The notes under the pieces: model-generated
What the model was told of the DNA's origin: nothing
Database searches by the model: none
Seen by the model: only the letters and a program-made list of their open reading frames with translations
Shown here: piece by piece, positions 18,034 through 27,471 of the stretch
How the letters are laid out: each line of letters begins with the position of its first letter
How positions within the stretch are numbered: position 1 is the stretch's first letter
DNA from: Candidatus Woesearchaeota archaeon
Lineage (GTDB): Archaea > Nanobdellota > Nanobdellia > SCGC-AAA011-G17 > ARS1403
Direction: 5' to 3'
Length of the DNA stretch: 32,300 nt
Assembly: GCA_018302505.1 (NCBI GenBank)
Contig: JAGVZL010000013.1
Coordinates: 1 to 32,300 of the forward strand
Made by a program: the position numbers and the translations under genes

Positions 18034-18910
18034 TTTTTAACTCCTTGGTGCTTTTAGCAATGTTCCATATGTATGGATTCTTATTTTTAATATAATAGTC
18101 ATATCTCCCCAAAAATTTCCCATAAGCCTCAATAGCCATAGCCATCACAATCCATAGATTCTTTTTTGGGTTTAATGAAAAGTTTCTAGCTACCAGTTTT
18201 ATAACTTTACCCAAATCATCAGTTGAAACAGTATGTTTTTGAACTTTCTCAAGCCAAACATGCCCTGCATTAATTCTTCTTCTTTGAATCAAAAAATCTT
18301 TAACGGTTTCAGGACCTTTATTCCTTACTACTGCATTTGGCACATATTCTAATTTATAACCCTTCTCTCTTACAATTGCTTCAATACTTGCCTCATCAAC
18401 AGCACTTTCTTTAGGGATTTCTTTTACAAAATCTCTAAATGCAACTAATTCTCCACATTTAGGGTTTTCCATAGCTATTTCATGATGTAGCTTCCAAAAA
18501 AAATTAACAACAAAACCCATAAAATTATTATCTCGATTTACTGGAATAGGTCTTGATCCAGTCATTCCAACTTCTTCTTTTTCAAATGGAATACACAATC
18601 TTTCAATAGTATTTTCTTCAGGAACAGTATCTCCGCTTTCTAAAACTAAAATTTCGTTTTTAGCATTTTTTAAGAATAAGTTAATTGCACTACTTTTACC
18701 TTCTCTTTCTTTCTGGTCTATTAGCTTTACTCTTTTATCTTTTTTTTCAAACTCTCTGACAATATTATTTGTATTATCAGTGCACGCAGAGCTTACAACA
18801 AAAATTTCATCTATTTTTATTTTATTAGTCTTTTGATTAATTAAACTTGTTAATAATTTCTTAATATTTTTCTCCTCATTATAAGCACAAACACCTATTG
18901 AAACTTTCAT
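18026..18910 (-). CDS. GT2-family glycosyltransferase
   Basis: MKVSIGVCAYNEEKNIKKLLTSLINQ ... EILVLESGDTVPEENTIERL ... QRRRINAGHVWL. Confidence 0.78.
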   Translation of the reverse strand: MKVSIGVCAYNEEKNIKKLLTSLINQKTNKIKIDEIFVVSSACTDNTNNIVREFEKKDKRVKLIDQKEREGKSSAINLFLKNAKNEILVLESGDTVPEENTIERLCIPFEKEEVGMTGSRPIPVNRDNNFMGFVVNFFWKLHHEIAMENPKCGELVAFRDFVKEIPKESAVDEASIEAIVREKGYKLEYVPNAVVRNKGPETVKDFLIQRRRINAGHVWLEKVQKHTVSTDDLGKVIKLVARNFSLNPKKNLWIVMAMAIEAYGKFLGRYDYYIKNKNPYIWNIAKSTKELKNA

Positions 18911-19623
18911 TTTCCGAACCTCAATTTGAATGAATTTATGAAAAACTCGTAAACATCCTTTCTCTCAATCTTAGATGTCCCAACATGTCTATCTACAAAA
19001 ATTATTGGTACTTCTTTTATCTTTGCTTTGTTTTTTACAGCCTCATATAGTAGATTCATCTGGAAAGAATAGCCTTTAACTTTCAAGTTGTTTAGATTTA
19101 TTTTTTTTATTAAACTACTTCTAATAGCCCTGTAACCAGAAGTACAGTCTTTTACCTTATATAAACCCGCGATAACTCTTGCAAAAAAGTTTCCTCCACT
19201 TGATATTAGTTTTCTATCAAAGCCCCAATCAGGGGTATCCCCACCAGGGATATATCTTGAACCAATAACAAAACCATAACCATTTTTTATTTCTTTTAGA
19301 AATTTAGGAATATCCTTAGGATCGTGTGAAAAATCAGCATCCATCTCAAATAACACATCAGCTTTTAACTTTTCTATAGCGTGTTTAAATCCCCTTATGT
19401 AAGCAGCCCCTAACCCGTGCTTTTCACCAGTTATCATACTTACCCTCTTGCCTTTTAGAAATTTCTTTACTACTTCTTGAGTTCCATCAGGACTATTATC
19501 ATCTACCACCAGTACATTCATATCAAAATCTTTGATAGTATCAAATATCTCTAGTAATGTTTTTAACAACTTTCCGATATTGTCCCTTTCATTATAAGTA
19601 GGTAATACAATGCAGCATTTCAT
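18907..19623 (-). CDS. Dolichyl-phosphate mannosyltransferase (DPM1-type GT2)
   Basis: MKCCIVLPTYNERDNIGKLL ... VVDDNSPDGTQEVV ... GLGAAYIRGFKHAI ... EMDADFSHDPKDIPKFL ... IGSRYIPGG. Start moved from 19638 to 19623; TTTAAA is centred 27.5 bp upstream of 19623. Confidence 0.9.
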   Translation of the reverse strand: MKCCIVLPTYNERDNIGKLLKTLLEIFDTIKDFDMNVLVVDDNSPDGTQEVVKKFLKGKRVSMITGEKHGLGAAYIRGFKHAIEKLKADVLFEMDADFSHDPKDIPKFLKEIKNGYGFVIGSRYIPGGDTPDWGFDRKLISSGGNFFARVIAGLYKVKDCTSGYRAIRSSLIKKINLNNLKVKGYSFQMNLLYEAVKNKAKIKEVPIIFVDRHVGTSKIERKDVYEFFINSFKLRFGK

Positions 19624-19709
19624 ACAAAGACTTCCCATAATAAAGTATTTAAAATTAATGATACGAAACTCTTATAAACTTTTAAATGTAGTTAAGCTTA
19701 GAGGCTAAA

Positions 19710-21230
19710 ATGAATATCCTTCTAGTTATTCCCCCTTATACACACACAAAAGGGGAACACCAATTTATTGTATTTCCTTTAGGGATGGCTTACATAGCTT
19801 CAAGTCTAGAAAAAGCAGGTCATACAGTAAGTATCATTGATTCTATCATAGAAGATCCAACCCCAAAAGGAGATTCACAAGGAAATTACTTGTTTGGTCT
19901 AGAATGGACTAAATTAATGGATAAAATAAAACAAATTAACCCAGATGTTATCGGAGTTTCCTGTGGCTTCACTTCTCAGTTTAAAAATACAGAGAAATTA
20001 TGTAAATTAATAAAAAACTTTAACCCTAAAATTAAAATCTTTGGCGGAGGAGCTCATGCATCAGCTTTAGTGGAGAAAGTTATTGAAACAGGTTTAATTG
20101 ATTATGTTACCTTCAAAGAAGGTGAAGCAACAGTTGTAGAATTAATGGATGCGATAGAGAAAAAAATTCCATTTTCAAAAGTAAAAGGTATTGGTTACAA
20201 AGTTGAAGGTAAAGTTCAACTAAATGAAAAAAGACCTTTCATAAAAGATTTAGATTCTTTACCCTTCCCGGCTAGACATTTACTGCCTATGGAAAAATAT
20301 TTCAAATATGGTAAAAATCACGCCCACAATTTTATAACTAAACATTCTAGATACACAACAGTAGTGGCTTCTCGTGGCTGTCCATACACTTGTTCATTCT
20401 GCTCAATTCATACAGTATGGGAGAGAAGCTGGCGCCCAAGATCTCCTGAAAATATCTTAGACGAAGTAGAACAATTAGTCAAAGAGTATGGTGTTAAAGA
20501 AATACAGTTTGAAGATGACAATCTAACTTTAATTAAAGATCGTGCTATGAAACTATTCCAAGGCATTATTGATAGAAAATTAAATATCTCTTGGACAACA
20601 CCAAATGGAATCTTAGTTAATAGTTTAGATGAAGAATTAATCAGAGTGATGAAAAAATCTGGTTGCTATAGAGTTAACTTGGGAATAGAATCTGGAAATC
20701 AGGAAATTGTAGACAAAGTCGTTAAAAAACCATTATCTTTAGACCATTGCAGAAACATGATTAAAGTTTTCAAAAAATATAATATCCCAGTTACAGGTTT
20801 CTTTGTTATGGGTATGCCTGGAGAAACAATTCAAAACATGAAAGAAACAATCCAATTTATCAAAGAGAATGATTTTGATGATATTTTAGTTTCAATAGCA
20901 TCTCCTTATCCAGGAACAGAACTATGGGACATAGCAATGAAAGAAGGCTACATGGAACATAATCCAAATTCAGCTTCTTACGAAGTAAAACCAAAATATT
21001 CAACAATATCTACAAAAGAATTTACAGCAAAACAAGTTGAAGAATTAAGAAACAAAGCTTATATTGAATTTCAACTAAGTAAATTAAAAAGACATCCTGT
21101 TAAGTTCTTAACATCACAAAGAAATTATATTACTCTAGGCAGATACTTTAGATTCTTCTTGCATGATAGAATTCTAGATCCATTGACAAATAAAAAAAGA
21201 TTTGTTAAGAAAACAGTAGTTACGAACTAA
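19710..21230 (+). CDS. B12-binding-domain radical SAM protein
   Basis: MNILLVIPPYTHTKGEHQFIVFPLGMAYIASSLEKAGHTVSIID; 'VIGVSCGFTSQF'; 'SRGCPYTCSFCS' CxxxCxxC. Confidence 0.92.
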   Translation: MNILLVIPPYTHTKGEHQFIVFPLGMAYIASSLEKAGHTVSIIDSIIEDPTPKGDSQGNYLFGLEWTKLMDKIKQINPDVIGVSCGFTSQFKNTEKLCKLIKNFNPKIKIFGGGAHASALVEKVIETGLIDYVTFKEGEATVVELMDAIEKKIPFSKVKGIGYKVEGKVQLNEKRPFIKDLDSLPFPARHLLPMEKYFKYGKNHAHNFITKHSRYTTVVASRGCPYTCSFCSIHTVWERSWRPRSPENILDEVEQLVKEYGVKEIQFEDDNLTLIKDRAMKLFQGIIDRKLNISWTTPNGILVNSLDEELIRVMKKSGCYRVNLGIESGNQEIVDKVVKKPLSLDHCRNMIKVFKKYNIPVTGFFVMGMPGETIQNMKETIQFIKENDFDDILVSIASPYPGTELWDIAMKEGYMEHNPNSASYEVKPKYSTISTKEFTAKQVEELRNKAYIEFQLSKLKRHPVKFLTSQRNYITLGRYFRFFLHDRILDPLTNKKRFVKKTVVTN

Positions 21231-21420
21231 AATTAGATTTCCCTTTCACCTTAAAAGATATATATAAGATCGCAAAAAACGAAACAATGAAAGATACAAG
21301 AGTATTTGATAATATAAAACATAAGAAGAAGTATGAATTCCGCCTCTCTCTACAAATTGTTTCCTTAATATGTTCACTGATTTTGTCATCCAAACCAATA
21401 GCAATAATAGAAAAATCCAA
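21220..21420 (-). CDS. Putative small single-pass membrane protein, 66 aa
   Basis: MDFSIIAIGLDDKISEHIKETICRERRNSYFFLCFILSNTLVSFIVSFFAILYISFKVKGKSNFSS; palindromic TTATAA (21445-21450) centred 27.5 bp upstream, matching the local promoter pattern. Confidence 0.4.
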   Translation of the reverse strand: MDFSIIAIGLDDKISEHIKETICRERRNSYFFLCFILSNTLVSFIVSFFAILYISFKVKGKSNFSS

Positions 21421-21455
21421 TAATGTAATTTCCCAATTTGGCCATTATAACCTCT

Positions 21456-22859
21456 CTAAACAAAACTCTTATTTCTCAGCTTCCAACCTAATTTTAAAGA
21501 AGTAATCAAATCTAACCCCATCATTCCAACTAAAGACTTTCCAGAACTTAAATCAAATACTAATTTGAAAAACCTATTTGGAGGCAATGTTATCATTTTC
21601 TTAATTAAAGGATCTAAAAATGGAAACTTACAAGCTAAATAAAAGAACCTTTCCAAATTCTCTAATTGTCTGACATCCATTCCTTCCATCAAGCTTCCTG
21701 CATTAAACATCATATACTCTTCAGGTTTTAACTTCCTTTTCAAGTAACCCTTTCTAAATGCATAATCTTCCATATCAGTTCCAGATAAGGGCTGGAAAAT
21801 ACTCGCTAACGGATAATCTGTTCCTATTTGTCTATTAAGTTTAATAGTTTCATAAGCCATCTCCAAAGTTTCTCCAGGAGTTCCTAAAATGTTGAAAGTT
21901 CCAAATTTGATTTTATATTTTTTAAGTAACCTACCAGCATTAATTATTTTTTCCTTACTAGTATTTCTCTTCATAACTTCATTTCTCATATAATCATTTC
22001 CAGATTCAATACCAAAGAAAATATTTCTACAACCGGCTCCTTCCAAAGCAATAACAACTTCTTCAGTTAATTCATCTGGTCTTCCCAAACAAGTAAAAGG
22101 TAATTTAACCCGTTCTTTATATTTATTTAAAAAGTCTAACAACCAAGGTTTATTATAAGTAAAAGTATCATCTGGAAACCTTACTAACTTCATATTATAT
22201 TTACTCTTAACATCTAAGATCTCATCAATAACATGCTCAGCACTTCTCCTTCTGGCATATTTTCCTTTATCTCCAATAATTCTCTTCAAATGGTGATTAA
22301 AACAATAAGTGCAAGGATAAGGACATCCCCTCCCAGTCATAAACTTCTTGGCAGGAATCTCTTGTAATATTTTATACTTATCATAAATACTTCTATCCAT
22401 AAAAGGAAGTGAATCTAAATCTTCCACATATCTGGCATAATCATTCATTATTACTTTCCCATCTTTCTTAAAACCCATTCCTTTAATATTCGTTCTTTTA
22501 GAGTTGTCAGCAAATTCAACTAACGCAACATCTCCTTCTCCCATACAAATCATGTCAACTTCTTCATGCTTTATAGCAGCATCGGGATCAAAGGTAGGAT
22601 ACATCCCTCCCAAAATTATTGGAACATTAACATATTTCCTAACTTCTCTAGCTAAAGACAAGATATAGTTATGATGCCCAGCACTCGCTGAGAACAATAT
22701 ATAATCTGGATTGTAATCTTTCATTTTATTAATCCACTTAGGTTCTTCAGGTATTATCAATAATTCAAAATCATGCCCAGCTTTTTTCAAATTAGCAGAA
22801 AGCTGCATAGGAGACAAGTATTCAAATGCCATGTCCTGCAAGAATAGAAATTTCACCAT
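21456..22859 (-). CDS. B12-binding-domain radical SAM protein
   Basis: MVKFLFLQDMAFEYLSPMQLSANLKKAGHDFELLI; 'YILFSASAGHHNYI'; 'GGMYPTF'; 'TGRGCPYPCTYCFNH' CxxxCxxC; 'FGIESGND'. Confidence 0.93.
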   Translation of the reverse strand: MVKFLFLQDMAFEYLSPMQLSANLKKAGHDFELLIIPEEPKWINKMKDYNPDYILFSASAGHHNYILSLAREVRKYVNVPIILGGMYPTFDPDAAIKHEEVDMICMGEGDVALVEFADNSKRTNIKGMGFKKDGKVIMNDYARYVEDLDSLPFMDRSIYDKYKILQEIPAKKFMTGRGCPYPCTYCFNHHLKRIIGDKGKYARRRSAEHVIDEILDVKSKYNMKLVRFPDDTFTYNKPWLLDFLNKYKERVKLPFTCLGRPDELTEEVVIALEGAGCRNIFFGIESGNDYMRNEVMKRNTSKEKIINAGRLLKKYKIKFGTFNILGTPGETLEMAYETIKLNRQIGTDYPLASIFQPLSGTDMEDYAFRKGYLKRKLKPEEYMMFNAGSLMEGMDVRQLENLERFFYLACKFPFLDPLIKKMITLPPNRFFKLVFDLSSGKSLVGMMGLDLITSLKLGWKLRNKSFV

Positions 22860-22924
22860 TTTTCTTAACCATAGTTAACAAGCAACATATTTAAACGTTA
22901 CTATAGCTAGAAATTTCAACTAAA

Positions 22925-24778
22925 ATGTCAAAATTCAAACAATTAGTACCATATTTAGCAATAATAGTCCTATCCTCAATACTCTTAGGAGGAATTTTTG
23001 AGCAAGGTTACTTAGTAAGGTCAGATAACTCAACTCACCTTCTAAGAGCGATTATGCTTAAAGATAATATTTTAGCAGGAGATTTTACTTCTTGGAATTA
23101 TAATGACAATTTAGGTAGTCCTTTCTTGACTTATACTTACATCTTAATGTATATAATAATAGCATTAATAAGCACGATAACAACACTGTCAGTTAGTTTA
23201 ACCTACAAATTAACTTTGTTCCTAACATTTATTTTAATCCCTTCACTCTTGTATTTCTTCTTATCTAAAAATTTCAAAAAATTGCCTTCATTCTCGGTTT
23301 CATTATTATTTATCTTTCATGTAGCAACAATTCAGCAATTTTTAGAAGGCATGTGGGGTCAATACTTGGCAATAGTATTTTTACTAATTTTTTTCTATTA
23401 TCTCCATAAAAATTCAAGAAAATTAACTTACAAAAACATAGGAATATTGTCTATCTTATTGTCATTAACTATTCTAGCACATCCCTATGTTGGTTTATCA
23501 ACATTATATTTATTCGGTTTATATTTCATTCTGATAATAAAAAATAAACTTAAATCATTATTAATCCCAATTTTATCATTATTAATGAGTTCTTTTTATT
23601 TGCTTCCAATTATATCAACAAATTCCTGGGCGGTATCCAATATTGGTTGGGGAATCTCATCAAATTTTTTCGAGGCTATCTATAAATCATTTGGGATATT
23701 GTTTTCATTACAAAGCCTAAAAACATTTACCTTAGAAAATTTAATTTTAACAATTCCCAACTTAATTTTAACAATATTAGCATTAATAGGGATAATCCTT
23801 CACTTGAAAAAGAGAGATAATGATTTGTTAAAGATTTCTTTTTTATTTTTGATAATATCTTTTATAATAGGCACAGGTTTTTGGTTTAATTTTTATATTT
23901 TTGATTTATTACCATTAAAAAATATTTTATCATCAAGATTCTTAATCATAGCCAAACTACCATTATTTATCTTTGCAACATTTGCATTGTCAAAGATAAG
24001 ATTGAATAAAACTATATTTTATTTATCCATTATCTTGCTATTAATCTCTTCAATTACTTTGTTTCAACCAGATAAAGATCTCCTAAGAACATCTGAAAAT
24101 TCTCCTGAACTAAATGATTATTTTAAAACTATAGGGTACTTACAAGCTTTAGATTTAACAAATACTAGAATTGTTTTCCAATCAACTTATAAAGTTACTA
24201 ATGAAGGAATATATACACCATTGGTCTTGGCACCACACACTCTTCAAACTCCAGTAATTGGTTCTTGGTCGGATCCAATTTTCCAAATTTCAGAATCCTT
24301 AGATGCAACAAGAAGCAGATTATTCAACACAAAAAATATCCCTGAAGAAAAATTAATAGAAAATATGGAATTATATAACGCTAAATATCTGGTTTTGACA
24401 GAAAATTTAGAATTAAAAAATTTCACAAAATTAACCTCAAACAAATTTATAATATATGAATTGGAAAACTTTAACTCAGACTGGGTCGAAACAAATGCAA
24501 ATTATGAAATTAAACAGTTAAAACCGCCAACAATAGAAATAGAAGCAGAGAATGAAACTAAAATATTAATAAAAATGGCTTATCATCCTTTCTGGAAAGC
24601 ATACATAAATGCTAAAGAAGTTGAGATTAATAATAATAATTATTTGATGGAAATAAATTTAGAAAAGGGAATTTATATCTTAGAACTAAAATATAACCCT
24701 ATAAAAAGATTATATATTTTATTATCTCTAATGGGTCTATTATCTGCCCTCTACGCTGGTTACAGCAGGATTAGGTAA
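22925..24778 (+). CDS. PTPS-related/GT-C-like polytopic membrane protein
   Basis: 'YLVRSDNSTHLLRAIMLKDNILAGDFTSWNYNDNLGSPFLTYTYIL', 'FLEGMWGQYLAIVFLL', 'ILAHPYVGLSTLYLF', and a C-terminal extracytoplasmic domain before a final TM. Confidence 0.65.
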   Translation: MSKFKQLVPYLAIIVLSSILLGGIFEQGYLVRSDNSTHLLRAIMLKDNILAGDFTSWNYNDNLGSPFLTYTYILMYIIIALISTITTLSVSLTYKLTLFLTFILIPSLLYFFLSKNFKKLPSFSVSLLFIFHVATIQQFLEGMWGQYLAIVFLLIFFYYLHKNSRKLTYKNIGILSILLSLTILAHPYVGLSTLYLFGLYFILIIKNKLKSLLIPILSLLMSSFYLLPIISTNSWAVSNIGWGISSNFFEAIYKSFGILFSLQSLKTFTLENLILTIPNLILTILALIGIILHLKKRDNDLLKISFLFLIISFIIGTGFWFNFYIFDLLPLKNILSSRFLIIAKLPLFIFATFALSKIRLNKTIFYLSIILLLISSITLFQPDKDLLRTSENSPELNDYFKTIGYLQALDLTNTRIVFQSTYKVTNEGIYTPLVLAPHTLQTPVIGSWSDPIFQISESLDATRSRLFNTKNIPEEKLIENMELYNAKYLVLTENLELKNFTKLTSNKFIIYELENFNSDWVETNANYEIKQLKPPTIEIEAENETKILIKMAYHPFWKAYINAKEVEINNNNYLMEINLEKGIYILELKYNPIKRLYILLSLMGLLSALYAGYSRIR

Positions 24779-27439
24779 TATATCTTCATAATAAATTTCA
24801 GGAACAACTAAATCATCAGGATAGCTTATTTCCCATATTTTCAAAGGGCCTATTATCCTCCCATTATACACAGATAAAGGAATTTGTGACTCATCATTAT
24901 AAGCTAATTTGAAGTAATCCCCTTCCTGCCCAGCCAAATATAATTTATAGAATAATGTATTTCTTACTTTTTCAGAGATGTATAAACCATTTCCTAGATT
25001 TTCAACTTGTCCGTCATTAATCTTTGGAAGTATGAAGAAACATCCCTTTAATCCATCGGTAGGATAAATAATCTCTTTTCCATCAACGAATAAGCATTCA
25101 ATAGGTATATTTATTTGGTTATTCCCATAAGCAAGAATTGCATTTGGTTGACCGAAATCGATTGAATTATTCCCACTATTTTTTATAGGCAGAACAATAA
25201 CAATTATCCCTGCTCCCCCCTTAGGATATAAAACCCCATTATATTCAAAATCCCAGTCTAAAGGGGTTCCCCCTACATAAACATAAGCAATAGAATCCCT
25301 ATTCTCTCTTGTTTTGGTATCATCCCTACTAAATACATTAATCCATGAATACCTGTCCCAGTTTTCATCAGCACCAATTGAAGAAAATGCAGGGTATTTC
25401 CCAATCTCATCAGAAATTATTAGCAAATGAGTAGCATCATGTGCTTTTAAAAACTCTAAAGCTTCAGTTTCATTCTGTCCTGTTAGAACATGCCTTCCCA
25501 TCATATGATTTAAGCTTTTCTTGGCATTTCCACCATCAGTAACCGTTGCCATTCCAAAACCTGTCTGTACCCAATAACCATAATCCCACCAATGGGCAAA
25601 CACAGGACCTTCATAATTCATCTCTAATTTGCCATCTTTTTTAGTAGTGGTTATAACTGGTTTTGGTAGATTGTCTCTTACCCACTTTCCTGCTTGCTGC
25701 CACTGTAAACTATATCCAGTTCCTGAAAATTTTGCCTGTTGAATTATCTTTTCAGGATAGTCCAAAACAACACCTTTATTCAGTAAACTTCCAAACGTTG
25801 AGCCTATAAAATTATCAGAGTCAATACCTCCTCCGAAATTAAATGGATTAAACAACACCAAGAACAATAATAACCATAACCCCCATTTTAACCCAACTCT
25901 GTTGCTTTCTTTTATTGAGATATCCCACATCCAAATTAAAGCATAACTTGTAATTATGGTGTTTATGACAGGAAATAGAAAGATTATCCTATTAGCTCCT
26001 CTTACAGCAACGATCATGACTAAGAACCATATAATAACAAAGATATACTCCGCTTTTGATTTTTTGATTTTTACAAATAATTCTTTATCTTTATTATATA
26101 ATTTAATATGAGAAATCAGTAAGAATAAACAAAAAAAGATAGCAAATCCTATGTAAATAAATAAAGCAAAAATTGTATCTCCATTTAAATAAGTAGCATC
26201 TCCCCTGTATCTATTAAATACAAATCCGAATATAAAAATGAAGAAGGTAATATTTAACCATTTCTTCTTATCAAACCCCTGGGTAGTTTTATAAAAAAGT
26301 AATAATACGCCAAAAATCATGACAACAAAAATCTTCCAGTTTAATGCATTTATTAGATCAATTAAGTAAGGTTGATGAGCCTCAGCAACAGTCAGTGCCC
26401 ATCTATTCTGACCAAAAGGATTTGTTAAAACAATGAATAAATCTTTGATTCTTGGGATAGCGAACAATCCAAAAATAAGGGAAATTAACAGTGCACCAAT
26501 ACCCACAGGAAGTTTATTTGTAATCTTCTCTTTAATTTTTAATAAGTTTTTTTCAAAGACAATTATTCCAATCAAACCGACAATTAATGTGAATGCAGCA
26601 AATCCCATATCTACAGTTTTAAGATTATCAGTAATGGAAGGGGCAGTTGTCAATGTCATGAGAATAAAGAATATGAAAAACCAAGAAGCATAAGCACATA
26701 TTTTTTTGCTGTTTAATCTAATAAAAACAAAATTAACCAAACTAAATCCAGAAATTGTAGTAATTGTGAATGTTACTCCTCCCCAAACCATGCCCATAAA
26801 TCCTGTAAATATTCCGGCTAAGATACCAAATATGATGATTCTTTTGAATTCTATGGCTTTCCATGCACTAATAAAAAAATAAAAAGAAATGAACATGAAA
26901 GCTATTGCTAAACTTTCCTTATCACTAAAACCAGCCATTGTTCTTTGTAAAAAAGGAGGGACAGTCGCTAAAAAGAAACTACTTAACAATGCAACCCTAT
27001 AATCAAATAACTTTCTTACTAATAAAAAGAAGAATATTAACCCAAAAACAAAAGCAATAGGAGGGTATAAAACAAAAACCTTCTCAACACTAATTGACGG
27101 ATTGAAAAAATGTATGAACTTATATAAGTAGGTAATAAAATGACTTAAGAAATTAAAATCTCTTAGTGTCTGAAAGCCCCATGGATAATATCTCATGTAA
27201 TCAACAACAGGCAAGGCACCATGTTCCAAAATAAATCTAACATATCTCAAAAAAGCATCAGGATCTAAAGCTAAAGGAGTGTATTTCCCTGTTGTAGCAT
27301 CTATAAGTAATGGTAGATTCCTAGTCCTAATCCAGTAACCAAAACAAGCTATTAAAGCAAAAACAAACCAATACCAATTCTTTTTCAGATTAAGTTTTTC
27401 AACAATCTTCTTTTGTCTTTCTTCAATAACCCCTTCCAT
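24740..27439 (-). CDS. aglB: Archaeal oligosaccharyltransferase AglB (STT3 family)
   Basis: Polytopic N-terminal half with 'LALDPDAFLRYVRFILEHG'; signature 'FAHWWDYGYWVQTGFGMATVTDGGN' (WWDYG); 'MMGRHVLTGQNETEALEFLKAHDATHLLIISDEI'. TTTAAA core centred 26.5 bp upstream of the ATG. Confidence 0.95.
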   Translation of the reverse strand: MEGVIEERQKKIVEKLNLKKNWYWFVFALIACFGYWIRTRNLPLLIDATTGKYTPLALDPDAFLRYVRFILEHGALPVVDYMRYYPWGFQTLRDFNFLSHFITYLYKFIHFFNPSISVEKVFVLYPPIAFVFGLIFFFLLVRKLFDYRVALLSSFFLATVPPFLQRTMAGFSDKESLAIAFMFISFYFFISAWKAIEFKRIIIFGILAGIFTGFMGMVWGGVTFTITTISGFSLVNFVFIRLNSKKICAYASWFFIFFILMTLTTAPSITDNLKTVDMGFAAFTLIVGLIGIIVFEKNLLKIKEKITNKLPVGIGALLISLIFGLFAIPRIKDLFIVLTNPFGQNRWALTVAEAHQPYLIDLINALNWKIFVVMIFGVLLLFYKTTQGFDKKKWLNITFFIFIFGFVFNRYRGDATYLNGDTIFALFIYIGFAIFFCLFLLISHIKLYNKDKELFVKIKKSKAEYIFVIIWFLVMIVAVRGANRIIFLFPVINTIITSYALIWMWDISIKESNRVGLKWGLWLLLFLVLFNPFNFGGGIDSDNFIGSTFGSLLNKGVVLDYPEKIIQQAKFSGTGYSLQWQQAGKWVRDNLPKPVITTTKKDGKLEMNYEGPVFAHWWDYGYWVQTGFGMATVTDGGNAKKSLNHMMGRHVLTGQNETEALEFLKAHDATHLLIISDEIGKYPAFSSIGADENWDRYSWINVFSRDDTKTRENRDSIAYVYVGGTPLDWDFEYNGVLYPKGGAGIIVIVLPIKNSGNNSIDFGQPNAILAYGNNQINIPIECLFVDGKEIIYPTDGLKGCFFILPKINDGQVENLGNGLYISEKVRNTLFYKLYLAGQEGDYFKLAYNDESQIPLSVYNGRIIGPLKIWEISYPDDLVVPEIYYEDILPNPAVTSVEGR

Positions 27440-27471
27440 TAATTAAAACCCCATGTTAGAATTTAAAAAAC

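Noticed and set aside
21287-21505. 72-aa plus ORF between the radical SAM genes
   Set aside because: Has a TATATATA ~24 bp upstream, but overlaps the radical SAM 3' end by 50 bp and its composition is less protein-like than the competing 66-aa minus ORF. Not excluded, only less favoured.
26433-26693. 86-aa plus ORF inside aglB (also 16182-16415, 12513-12743, 9954-10220, 30899-31114, 28403-28639, 17050-17232, 17683-17874, 11074-11262)
   Set aside because: Short antisense ORFs inside well-supported coding genes; AT-rich chance openings.
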